Source: Mangrovactinospora gilvigrisea
Lineage (GTDB): Bacteria; Actinomycetota; Actinomycetes; Streptomycetales; Streptomycetaceae
Reading direction: 5' to 3'
NCBI RefSeq assembly: GCF_001879105.1
Contig: NZ_MLCF01000014.1
Span: forward strand, 1 to 39,896
Length of the DNA: 39,896 nucleotides
Shown here one piece after another: positions 6,320-15,600 of the stretch. Made by a program: the position numbers and the translations under genes. The notes under the pieces are model-generated. The model was not told where the DNA came from and searched no databases. It saw only the letters and a program-made list of their open reading frames with translations. Each line of letters begins with the position of its first letter. Positions within the stretch are counted from its first letter, which is position 1.

Positions 6320-9081
6320 GGCAGCTCCAGGCCGGCCTCGGTGAGCGCCGCGCGCTGATGGTCGGTCAGCTTCGCGCGTCGGGCGGGGGATTTGAGGTTG
6401 GACAGGGCCACCCCCAGCCTGATCTCGACGGGGTCGGCGCCGTCGGCGAGGACGACGTGCTCGACGTGCCCGCGGGGGACCTTCGCTGTCCCCTCCCGCT
6501 CTACGTACTGGCGCAGCGCGGCCAGCGCCTTGTCGAAGGCGCTGAGCGCCTTCCAGGAGCCGTCTCCAGTCTCGGCGCGCTCGTCGGCCTTCGGGGTGAT
6601 GCCGAGGCCCTCAAGGAGCTCCTGCTGGCGGTCCGTCAGCGCGTCCCAGACCTCGGGGCGTTGCTGGCGGGTGATCCAGGTGCCGATGTCGTCGCCGAAG
6701 ACGGTCACCCCGGGCAGCAGGACCTCGAGCTTCTCGCCGTCGTCGATCAGCTGCTTGACGTAGACGTAGGCGCGCTGCCAGTCCGCGGGCCAGCCGGGGT
6801 TCCAGTCCTTGTCGATCGCCCTCAGGTCCTTCTCCCGCTCCGGGTAGCCGGCCAGCGCCCCCGTGCGCCGAAGATTCGACAGAAAGTGCCCCACCCGGAC
6901 TCCGTCGACCTCGGCGTCCCGGGGCGCCGCCAGCGTTCCGTGGACGTCGTAGTAGGCGCGGGCGGCGGCCAGGTTCTTGTGGAAGCGGGTGTCGGCGACC
7001 GACCAGACCATGCCGAGCTCGTCCAGCAGCTCGGCCCGCCAGGCCTTGAGGGCACCGAGCTTGAAGGCGCGGCGCTGCTCGCTCACCCACGCCCCCAGCG
7101 CGTACGTCTCCGTGGTGCTCTCGTCGACGTCGGCTGCATCCCGGGCCGTCGCGCCGAGCGGGACGACGGCGTCCAGAGGCACACGTGCGTCGCCGTGGTC
7201 GGCGACCCAGTGGCGCAGGGCGTTGTAGCCGGCCAGCCAGACCTCGGAGTCGGGGTAGAGGACGCGGGTGCGCAGGAAGGCGGCGATGACGTCGGGGTTG
7301 CGGGGCAGGGAGAAGCGCAGCAGTGGCTCCGACGGCTTCCGCACCCGCATCTCCGGGTTGGAGGCCCCTTTCCGGCGCCGGTCGTCCGCGGCCGCGGCGT
7401 CACCCGCGCCGTCCTGCTCCTCGGCCTCGGCGGCGGCATCCTCCGACGCGACGTCGTCGTCCGCGTCCCGGTCTTCCTCCTCCGGGCGGTTGGGGTCCAG
7501 GGCGAGGACGCCGGTGGCCTGGCCGCCGGCGCCGCGGGCGGCGAGCACCATGGATTCGACCGCTCGTTCGTCGTGCGCCCGGAGACCTTGAAGCAAAGCT
7601 ACTACTGGTCGGTAGCTTGAGGAGGCCATCATGTCCTCCGGGTCCTCCCCGGGATGCAGGAAGACCGGCACGATCAGCCGGGCGACCTTGCCCTCGCCGG
7701 GGTTCTGCCGCAGGCCGCGGCCGATGATCTGGACGATCTCCACCGGAGAGCAGCGCGGGTCGGCGAACACCACGCCGTCCACCCCGCGTGTGCCGCGGAT
7801 GTCGACACCCTCGCCCAGGACCCGGCAGGAGGACAGGATGCCGAAGTCGACGACCCAGCCCTCCTCGTCCAGGCCGTCGGCGAACCGGGCCAGGACCTCT
7901 CTGCGCTCGGCGGCGGGATGCTCCCCGCACAGCCAGTCGGCGCCGACCCGCTTGGGGTAGGTGTGCGGGTCGGTAGCGCGCAGTTCGGCGGCGGTCTCGG
8001 GCAGGGCGCGGGCGAAGGCGAGGGCGTCCAGGGTGCGGGTGTGAAAGGTCATCAGGGAGCGGGCGCCGACTGCGTCCGCGTGCGTGAGCAATGCGGCCTG
8101 CAGCGCGGCCAGGCGCCGGCCGCGCACCAGCTCCGGATCCGCATCCGGCCCCGGGTCGCCCCATTCGCGGATCTCCAGGACGTCGATCTCGAACCCTGCC
8201 AGGATGCCCCGCTCGCAGGCCTCCATCAGCCCGAGTTCGTGCAGCACCGGCCCGAACAGGCGTACGTCATCCATGGAGGCCACCAGCCCCGCCGGCGTAC
8301 CCGACTTCGGACCCGAGCTCTCGGCGGCAGCCGCGGACTTGGGCGTCACGGCAGCTCCCCGTCCCCGGCGGCCGCCGCGGCCCCGACCGTCCTCCTGCTC
8401 GGCGGAGCCGGGTGGCGCCTGCCACAGCCGCGGGGTGGCGGTCATGTACAGCCGCCGCTTCGCGGGGATCCGGTCCTGGTCGTGGACGGCCGCCCAGGCC
8501 TTCGCGGCGTCGCCCGAACTCCGGTGCGCCTCATCGATGATCAACAAGTCGAACGGCGGCATCCGTTGGCCCCAGGTGCCGCGCAGCGCCTGCTCCAGCA
8601 CCCCGGGACCGCCACGGGCATCCTCCGAGCTGGCGACGCCGAGTTCCGCCTCGCCGTCGTCGTCCTGGCCGACGAGGCTGGCGTAGGTCGCGATCACGAC
8701 CAGGGGGCCGCCGCCGGCGGTCCACAAAGCGAGGCGGGTGGGGTGGGTGGTGCAGCGCACGTCCAGCTGCTCCAGGTACGGGTCGTCGCCGAGGGAGCAG
8801 ACGGCGACCATGGGCGCGGTGTGGCCGGCGGTCCGCCACTGGGCCACCGTCTGGGCGATCAGGTCGAGCGTGGGGACGATGATCCCGATCATGCCGTGGG
8901 GAACCAGGCGCTTGGCGGCCACGGCAGCGGTGATGGTCTTTCCGGTGCCGGTTGCGGAGACCAGCTGCCCGCGCAGCCCGCAGTCCGGGACCCGCCCGTC
9001 CGCGGGGAGTTCAAGCCCGCGGACGATCGCCTCGACAGCGGCCGGCTGATGCGGATGCAGACGCAGGCGCGGGCCGCTCAT
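6316..9081 (-). CDS. DEAD/DEAH-box (SF2) helicase with helicase-associated domains
   Basis: A 921-residue protein. The N-terminal half is an SF2 helicase core: Q-like region at 9-13 (HPHQP), Walker A SATGTGKT at 42-49, motif II IIDEAH with the Asp at about 183, motif III TATP shortly after, and motif VI QIIGRGLRQ at about 455. A low-complexity acidic linker (EEEDRDADDD) then leads to a C-terminal region with Trp-rich helicase-associated repeats (YNALRHWVADHGD; ARAYYDVHGTLAAPRD; WQRAYVYVKQ; ALRQYVEREGTAKVPRGH). Such HA-domain helicases are common on actinomycete chromosome arms, linear plasmids and islands. I chose ATG 9081 because GGGAG lies about seven bases upstream and the fold begins there; the frame is open back to 9435 but that part is low-complexity. 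The gene leads a two-gene operon with the unknown gene at 5594. Confidence 0.85.
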   Translation of the reverse strand: MSGPRLRLHPHQPAAVEAIVRGLELPADGRVPDCGLRGQLVSATGTGKTITAAVAAKRLVPHGMIGIIVPTLDLIAQTVAQWRTAGHTAPMVAVCSLGDDPYLEQLDVRCTTHPTRLALWTAGGGPLVVIATYASLVGQDDDGEAELGVASSEDARGGPGVLEQALRGTWGQRMPPFDLLIIDEAHRSSGDAAKAWAAVHDQDRIPAKRRLYMTATPRLWQAPPGSAEQEDGRGRGGRRGRGAAVTPKSAAAAESSGPKSGTPAGLVASMDDVRLFGPVLHELGLMEACERGILAGFEIDVLEIREWGDPGPDADPELVRGRRLAALQAALLTHADAVGARSLMTFHTRTLDALAFARALPETAAELRATDPHTYPKRVGADWLCGEHPAAERREVLARFADGLDEEGWVVDFGILSSCRVLGEGVDIRGTRGVDGVVFADPRCSPVEIVQIIGRGLRQNPGEGKVARLIVPVFLHPGEDPEDMMASSSYRPVVALLQGLRAHDERAVESMVLAARGAGGQATGVLALDPNRPEEEDRDADDDVASEDAAAEAEEQDGAGDAAAADDRRRKGASNPEMRVRKPSEPLLRFSLPRNPDVIAAFLRTRVLYPDSEVWLAGYNALRHWVADHGDARVPLDAVVPLGATARDAADVDESTTETYALGAWVSEQRRAFKLGALKAWRAELLDELGMVWSVADTRFHKNLAAARAYYDVHGTLAAPRDAEVDGVRVGHFLSNLRRTGALAGYPEREKDLRAIDKDWNPGWPADWQRAYVYVKQLIDDGEKLEVLLPGVTVFGDDIGTWITRQQRPEVWDALTDRQQELLEGLGITPKADERAETGDGSWKALSAFDKALAALRQYVEREGTAKVPRGHVEHVVLADGADPVEIRLGVALSNLKSPARRAKLTDHQRAALTEAGLELP

Positions 9082-9491
9082 GTGGTGCTCCCGGTGGTGC
9101 TCGGGGTTGTCTGGGCGGGCCGGGGCGACCCGGGGCCCATTAGCGACGCCCGGGGGGTCGGCTTGGGCCTGGTCGGTCGAGACCGGCGCGCAGGGTGCGG
9201 CCGCCTGGGGCGCTGCCGCATACCGGGGCGCTCTCCGCCGTCGCGGTCCCGTTCGAGGCGCGGCCCGGATGCCCGCGGCCGCGGGATCGCCGGCAGCCCC
9301 CGAGTGGTGAACGGGCCCGCTGCAGGCCGATGGTGATCGTGAGTCGGGACCGGCGTATCGGGACCCGGGTTGCGGACCTTCGGGCAGAACCGCGGGAACG
9401 GGTCTGCGAGAGCATTGCTCACGTTCGATTTGCAATTCACGTTGGAGTGACGTCCGCTCGCTCCTCCTGTTTGGCGTCTAATCTCTGCGGA
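9082..9491. other. Divergent intergenic region between helicase and glycosyltransferase genes
   Basis: This 410-bp stretch separates two divergent genes and must hold both promoters. The part nearest the glycosyltransferase (9410-9490) is markedly less GC-rich, with TTGCAATTCACGTT and TCTAATCT among visible AT-rich words. No good -35/-10 pair with standard spacing was found. The minus-strand open frame here is low-complexity and is not taken as coding. Confidence 0.4.
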
Positions 9492-11408
9492 GTGCCGAGG
9501 ATCAAAGTCAGCGTGATCGTGCCTGTTTATAACACCGGCGTCTACATCGACACCTGCGCGCCGTCGCTGCTGGGTCAGAGTCTTTCCGCCGACGAGTACG
9601 AAGTCATCTACGTCGACGACGGCTCCAACGACGACACGCCGGCCCGGCTGGAGAAGTTGGCGGCCGTCCACCCGCAGGTGCGGGTCCACACCCGGCCCAA
9701 CTCGGGCTGGCCGGGCGCGCCCCGCAACCTCGGCATGCAGGTCGCGCGGGGCGAGTACCTGCAGTTCGTCGACCACGATGATCTGCTGGGCCGCGAGGCC
9801 CTGGAGCGGTTGTACGCGCACGCCACGAGGAACGCCTCCGATGTGGTGGTCGGCAAGATGTCCAGCACCATGGTCCGACCCCGGCGCCTGTTTCGGCACA
9901 CCGTGGACACCTGCACGATCGACCACGACGAACTGATGCAGAGCCTGACGCCGCACAAGATGTTCCGGCGCGCCTTTGTTCAGGAACACGGGCTGCAGTT
10001 TCCGGAGGGGCCGTGGTTCTTCGAGGACATGTTCTTCGTCGTCTCCGCCTACCTCAAGGCGCAACGCATCTCCGTCCTGGCCGACTACCCGTGCTACTAC
10101 TGGATGAAGCGCGACGACGGCGGCAACAACACCCGGCACCGCTTCGACCCGCGCTATGGATTTTGGCCCAATGTCCGCACGATCGTCCGTCAGATCACGG
10201 ACGGCACCCTGGCGTCCGGCGACCCCGACGCCCTGCAGAACCGCCTGCTGCACCGGATGTACCACGTCGAGATCCTCTCCCGCGCCCGTGAGCCGGAGAT
10301 CCTGCGGGAGGAGCCGTCCGTCCAGCGGCCGCGCTTCCAGGCGGCGCGCAAGCTGGCCCTGGAGTTCCCGCCCGCCGTGTGCGAGGGGCTGCCGGCCGTG
10401 ACACGCCTGCGTGCCGACCTGCTGCAGCGCGGCGACTACGACGGCGCCCGCGCGCTGGCCGAGCGGGTCAGCCGACTGCGCGCCGACGCCGTGATCGGCC
10501 GCCCGGGTTGGGAGGACGGCTGTCTGACCGCCGAGGTGACGGTGCGGCTGCTGCATGACGACGGCGCGCCGCTGGAGCTGCGGCAGCGGGACGGGGCGTG
10601 GTGGCTGGACCCGGCGCTGCTGGCCGGAGTGCCGGGGACGAAGGAGGGCTGGCCGGTGCGCGACCCCTTCCGGCTGGCGTACGCGGAGGTGGTGATCAAG
10701 GACCGGGACCGGGGCGACTGGTGGTACCCCGAGGGCGACCTGCAGCCGCAGCTGCAGCCGCTGTCCGCGGGCCGGTGGCAGCTGGCCGCAACCGGGCGCA
10801 TGCGCCTGGACCCGCGGCGGCTGGCCGGCGGGCGGCCGCTGCGGCGCGGTGTCCACGACGTGTGGGCCTACCTCCAACTGCTGGGGGTGGACCGGATGGC
10901 CCGCATGGGCGGCACCGCTACGCCGGGCAGCCCGGCCGCTGGCGCGGCGCTCATCGACGGGCACCTGGCCCTGCCGTACTGGACCGCCGGCGGCCAACTG
11001 GCGCTCGACATCGACCAGCGACAGCGCCGACTCGGCCCCGACACACTCCCGGCCGCCGCCGCGAACACCGCGCGCGGCAGGCGCTCCCTGCCGCTGCCCC
11101 ACATCGCGGCGGCCGGCACCGCCGCGGCCGGCATCGGCGTCGTTGTGGCATCGACGCCCCTCAAGGCCGAGCTGCTCGCGCAGGGCCAGGTCGCGCATCT
11201 GCGCCTGCCTGCCGACCTCGGCCTTCCCACCGGCCGCCACGCGGTCACCCTGCCGCCCTGCGATGCCCCGATCGCCTTTGCGGTGGTGCGCGACGGGGCC
11301 CTGCTGCGGCTGGAGGGGCCGGAGTGCCGGGCCGGCATCGGACGCCGCCTCGCCGACGACCTCGCACACCGCGCGTCGAGGCGGACGCGGTCGGGCGGCA
11401 AGCGGTGA
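9492..11408 (+). CDS. Family 2 glycosyltransferase with long C-terminal region
   Basis: A 638-residue protein. Residues 1-230 are a GT-A fold of family GT2: VSVIVPVYNTG at the start, VDDGSNDDT with the UDP-binding Asp pair at 42-43, the metal-binding DHDD at 94-97, and WFFEDMFF carrying the catalytic-base acidic pair. GT2 enzymes transfer a sugar from a nucleotide donor to a growing glycan or wall polymer. The C-terminal 400 residues resemble the beta-rich trailing regions of wall-teichoic-acid-type GT2 enzymes such as TarS, but no motif proves this. No signal peptide or membrane segment is evident, so it probably works at the inner face of the membrane. GTG 9492 was chosen because the fold begins four residues later; the Shine-Dalgarno site is poor, so leaderless translation is possible. 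Confidence 0.8.
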   Translation: MPRIKVSVIVPVYNTGVYIDTCAPSLLGQSLSADEYEVIYVDDGSNDDTPARLEKLAAVHPQVRVHTRPNSGWPGAPRNLGMQVARGEYLQFVDHDDLLGREALERLYAHATRNASDVVVGKMSSTMVRPRRLFRHTVDTCTIDHDELMQSLTPHKMFRRAFVQEHGLQFPEGPWFFEDMFFVVSAYLKAQRISVLADYPCYYWMKRDDGGNNTRHRFDPRYGFWPNVRTIVRQITDGTLASGDPDALQNRLLHRMYHVEILSRAREPEILREEPSVQRPRFQAARKLALEFPPAVCEGLPAVTRLRADLLQRGDYDGARALAERVSRLRADAVIGRPGWEDGCLTAEVTVRLLHDDGAPLELRQRDGAWWLDPALLAGVPGTKEGWPVRDPFRLAYAEVVIKDRDRGDWWYPEGDLQPQLQPLSAGRWQLAATGRMRLDPRRLAGGRPLRRGVHDVWAYLQLLGVDRMARMGGTATPGSPAAGAALIDGHLALPYWTAGGQLALDIDQRQRRLGPDTLPAAAANTARGRRSLPLPHIAAAGTAAAGIGVVVASTPLKAELLAQGQVAHLRLPADLGLPTGRHAVTLPPCDAPIAFAVVRDGALLRLEGPECRAGIGRRLADDLAHRASRRTRSGGKR

Positions 11409-11418
11409 TCCCGCAGTG

Positions 11419-11465
11419 CCGCGGCCGGCACCCGGGCCTTGAGGGTCCGGTGCCGGCGGCCGCGG
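11419..11465 (+). terminator. Strong hairpin terminator after glycosyltransferase gene
   Basis: CCGCGGCCGGCACC (11419-11432) pairs with the 17-base arm at 11449-11465, which is its reverse complement apart from a three-base bulge. The stem starts ten bases after the stop codon. There is no T tract, as is common in actinomycetes. Confidence 0.6.
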
Positions 11466-11745
11466 GCCTGCTGATGTCGGACTCGAGTCGGGCGGGGTGG
11501 TCCACCGGCGTGCGCGGGTGAAGCAGGCCGGGCGCGGAGCGCCACGGTGCGAACGCCAGGCCCAGGACGGGGCCCGCGTATGGCCGCAGGAGGAACGCGC
11601 CGGCCCAGGAAGGTGGGTGGCTTCGTCCGGTCAGCGCAGAACCCCGAGAGCTCCAGGCACGTGGGCCGGTGCCGCCGGCGGTTCCGGCTCGGGCCGACCC
11701 CGGTGCACAGCTCGCCGCTCACCCGCGGCGGCAGCGGGGGAGCCG
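11466..11745. other. Intergenic region between convergent genes
   Basis: Convergent end of the plus-strand glycosyltransferase and the minus-strand gene at 11746. Only Arg/Pro-rich shadow frames are open, and I see no gene here. Confidence 0.4.
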
Positions 11746-12141
11746 CTAGCCCTCGGCCAGGTCATCGTCCTCCTCGTCGCGCCGGATGACGAGGCATGAC
11801 AGCTGTGAGCGTGCACGGGCCAGGGCGCCGGCCAACTGCTCGGCGCCGGCACGGACCTCCTCCAGGCGCGCTTCGCAGCGCTGCAGGTGCTCATCGAGAT
11901 CGACGGACCGCCCCGCGATCGCGAGACGGCCCCGCACGTCCTCTTCCTTCAGGAAGGCCCAACCGTCGGTGCTGATGCGCGGGAGTTCGGCCGCGAGCCC
12001 GTGCAGGGCCTGGAGCGTGGCGGCGACCTCGGCGGGGTGGCGGTAGCAGCCGTCCCGCGAGCGATCTGCGGTGCCGGGCCCGATCGCGCGGATGCGGTCG
12101 CGGGCTTGTGCGGCAAGGCCGGCCGGGGTCGAGTCGTTCAC
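11746..12141 (-). CDS. Unknown charged, helical protein
   Basis: A 131-residue protein I do not recognise. It is rich in helix formers, with a likely amphipathic or coiled-coil stretch in its second half (VDLDEHLQRCEARLEEVRAG and EQLAGALARARSQL) and a strongly acidic tail (RRDEEDDDLAEG). A Trp-containing segment (RISTDGWAFLKEEDVRGRL) lies in the middle. No signal peptide or membrane segment. The start is GTG 12141, with GGAAGG six bases upstream; an in-frame ATG at 12177 lacks such a site. It is divergent from the RHS gene across about 465 bp, so the two could share control, but nothing links them functionally. Confidence 0.6.
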   Translation of the reverse strand: MNDSTPAGLAAQARDRIRAIGPGTADRSRDGCYRHPAEVAATLQALHGLAAELPRISTDGWAFLKEEDVRGRLAIAGRSVDLDEHLQRCEARLEEVRAGAEQLAGALARARSQLSCLVIRRDEEDDDLAEG

Positions 12142-12606
12142 GCGGCGCCTTCCGGGCGTGGAGATGTTCCAACTCATTCGGGCAGGCGGGTCGTGCCGCC
12201 CCTCGTCGGGAACAGCCGGTATCTGCGCCTGTTTTCGCCAATCTAGCGGAAGCTTCGGGCCGCCGTGAGCGTCGGGTCTGGAGTGCGAGATTGATATGAA
12301 GAAATGGTTATCGCAGGTATGGTGCACGGTCTGCTCCATTGATTTCCTTCGCGCCCGCCAGGAACCTCCGCCACCTCGCGCGCCCCTCGCGGCGCAATGG
12401 TTGTTTACGCGCCCCGGGGCGCATTAGTTCCAATCTCGGGTTGGGCAGGGCGCGGTCTTCGGACGCCCTCGCCTGGTGCGATGCGCACATTTGCCGGATG
12501 CGTCGAGATCGCCGCGCGTTTCTCTGAATATCCTCTGGGTAGCCTGTGTGAACGGCCTCAAACTCTGTTGCCGGTGGACGAGTTGGTGCGGGAGGGGAAC
12601 GGCTTC
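12142..12606. other. Intergenic region upstream of the RHS gene, with an AT-richer patch
   Basis: The stretch at 12270-12340 is clearly lower in GC than its surroundings (for example TTGATATGAAGAAATGG at 12291-12307), as expected for promoter DNA or a recombination joint. The RHS frame is open back through 12397, but that extension contains unusual residues and no RHS-like or signal-peptide sequence, so I do not take it as coding. Confidence 0.4.
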
Positions 12607-15600
12607 ATGTCGGTCGAGCAGTCAGCAGTTCCGGGTGTGTCGGACAGCAACTCCAAGGATCTGCGTCTGACGCATCCGGATACGTATCAGCGCTACTCGG
12701 AAAAGCGGATCCAGCTGGCGGCGGAGGCGACCGCGGGGGAGTGGCGGACGGTAGATTTCCAGTGGCGCCGCTATACCACCGACGCCGACTCGGGATGGAT
12801 CCAGATTCCGCCCGAGGACCTGACGCCGCGCCCGGCGCAGTGGCCCGCCCCCGTGGAACCGGCGCCTGCAGCGGATGCCTCGACGGAGGCTGCCGCGGGC
12901 GGCGTGGTGAGCCCGACGTTCGCCTGGGATGCGGTGCGCACGGTTCCCTCGGACGGTCAGATCCAGGTGCGGGCGCGGTTTTTCACCGACGACGGCCCGG
13001 CTCCTGTTCCGGCTGCGGACGGTCAGTGGCTCCTGAACGAGGACACCGGGCGGATCGCCAACGACTGGGTGGCCGGCAACAACGGTGTCCTGTCCCCGTC
13101 GGTGACCTGGTCCAGCGAGCACGGCGGATCCGTGGTGTTCAACGGCACGAACGGTGAAATCGCGACGAGCGGCCCAGCGGTGGACACCACCGGCAGCTTC
13201 ACCGTCGCGGGATGGGTCAAGGCCGCCGCCGGCAAGCAGGGCATCCACACGTTCCTCATCCAGCCGGGGCGCCACGTCTCGGCGTTCTATCTGGAGTACT
13301 GGTCCGGCGGCGAGTTCGTCTTCTCCCGCCCGTTGGCCGATTCGGTCCCGGGCTCGGTGAGCGTGCGGGCCCCGTTCCAGGCCAACCGGTGGACGCACGT
13401 CGCGGGCGTCTACGACGTCGGCACCAACGAGATGACGCTCTACCTCGACGGCGTCGCCCGGCAGACCGCGGTGTTCACCGGCACCGGATTCGCCTCCGGA
13501 CCGCTGACGATGGGACACGGCTTCGTCAGCGACCAGGTCGGCAACTGGGCCGACGGATCGCTCAGCGACGTGCGGGCCTTCAACCGCGCACTCACACCTG
13601 CGCAGATCAGCGACCTGGTCGCACCGGCCGCCGCGTCTCCAGGAGCCACCGCTGCGGTGGAGGTGACGCTGGACCGGTTCGGACTGGCCGACTCGCACGC
13701 CATCGCCAAGCTGGATCCCGGCCGCGTCAGCCTGCTGACCGGAGCATTCGAGGTCACCGACGCGGACGTGAGCATCGGCAGCCACAGCGGGGGGATGGGA
13801 CTGTCACGCACGTTCGTCTCCTCCGACCCCGACAGCGAGGAGTCGGGGCTGTTCGGTCCCGGCTGGCGCTCGATCATCAAGGTTCCCGGCGCTGGGGCGG
13901 ACTATCAGGCGCTGGTCGACACCGGGCCGGGAGCCGTCGAGATCCGTGAAGAAGGCGGCAGCATGCTGCCGTTCGTCCAGGAATCCGGGACCATGACCGG
14001 CCCGGCGACCTACAAGGGCGTCTCGGACGCCGCCGCGATGCACCTGACGCTGGAGTTCGACGGCCAGCGCACCTACGCCCTCACCGACCGTGCGGGAAAC
14101 TCCGTCACCTTCACCCGTCGCGGGTCCGGGGTGGGGCACGGCGGGTGGAAGGTTCCCGCCTACTTTCTGCCGCTGCGCGTCACTCTCGCCGCCCCCGATG
14201 CGTCCGCGGCACGCCTGTCCCAGGTCACCTACGATGCGGCGACAGGCTGGCCCACCGAGGTGGACGCCGCCAACCCGAACGGCGGCCTGTGCACTCCCGG
14301 AAGCTTCATGGCCGGCTGCCGCGCCCTGGTGTTCCACTACGAGGACCTGCCCGGCGGCAAGCGCTGCACGCGCGTGTCCTACAAGCACCAGGACAACGGC
14401 TCCGGCGGGGCCGCCCCCGCACCCATCCTGATGCCGGTCGCCGAGTACGCCTACGACGACACACACGGCCGGCTGGTCAAGGCCACCGATCCCCGCACCA
14501 ATCTGGCCACCGCCTACACCTACGATGCGGACGGCCGCCTGGAAACCGTGACCCCGCCCGGCGAGGCGCCCTGGCACCTGCACTACACACCCGATCCCCA
14601 AGACCCGGCTGACACGTGGAATGCCGATGGTCCGCCCACCCACAACGCACTGGAAGCAGCGCCCCCCGCGCATGCGCGGCTGACGAAGGTGGTCCGCACC
14701 CACGACGCGGAGCACGGCGGCACCTCGGAGTCCACCGCCGTCGTCTACGGCCTGCCGCTATCCGGCCCGGGCCTGCCGGACCTGTCCGCGGCCTCGGTGG
14801 CGCGCTGGGCGCAAAAGGACATCCCCACCGACGTCTCGGCGGTCTTCCCACCTGGCCACAACCCAGCCAGCACCCATCCGAGCGACATCACCCCGGAGGA
14901 GTTCAGCTGGGCGGCGATCACCGGCATCGACGTCAACGGCCGCGCCGTCAACACCGCGGCCTGGGGCGGCACCGCCGACCCCGACACCGCAGCCGAGATC
15001 GAACCCGGCTGGCGCATCACCACCACCGAGTACGACGCGAAGGCGCTCGGCAACAAGGTGCGGACGCTGAGCGCCAACAACCACTACCGGGCACTGCGCC
15101 AAGACCCGGACGGCTCGCAGGGAACCGCGACGCGGATCGACACCCGGCACTACTACAGCGCCGACGGCAAGGAGCACCTGGACTCCTACGGACCGGCCCA
15201 CCCGGTCTACGACGCCCACCCCGGCCCAGCCCCGGCGCCCGGCCTGACCGGCCGATGGATCCTGAACGAGGGCGGCGGCAGCATCGCCTACGACGCCTCC
15301 GGGCAGGGCCATCCCGGAGCCGTCGATCCTGACGTCGCCTGGCAAGACGACGCTGTGCGCGGCACCGTCGCGCTCTTCCCCGGTGGCCCGGAGGCGACGG
15401 TCACCGTGGATGCCGAACCGGTCGACACCGCACGGGACTTCACCCTCACCGTCTGGGCGCGCCTGGATGGCGCAGAGCGGGACGGGGCCGTCCTCAGCCA
15501 AGCCGACCTGGGGCGGGACCGCCTGGCCCTCGGCTACTCGGCGGAGCGCGGCAGGTGGACGTGGTGTGTGGTCGGCGGCGACGACGCCGCATGCGCGATC

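Noticed and set aside
9082..9435. N-terminal extension of the helicase frame
   Set aside because: The extra 118 residues are Pro/Ala/Arg-rich; ATG 9081 has a good ribosome site and fits the helicase fold.
9078..11369. A 763-residue open frame on the minus strand opposite the glycosyltransferase
   Set aside because: It is rich in Arg, Gln, Gly and Pro, has no recognisable domain and mirrors a well-supported GT2 gene; long antisense frames are expected at this GC content.
12397..12606. N-terminal extension of the RHS frame to ATG 12397
   Set aside because: The extra 70 residues show no signal peptide or RHS-like sequence, and the best ribosome site is before ATG 12607.
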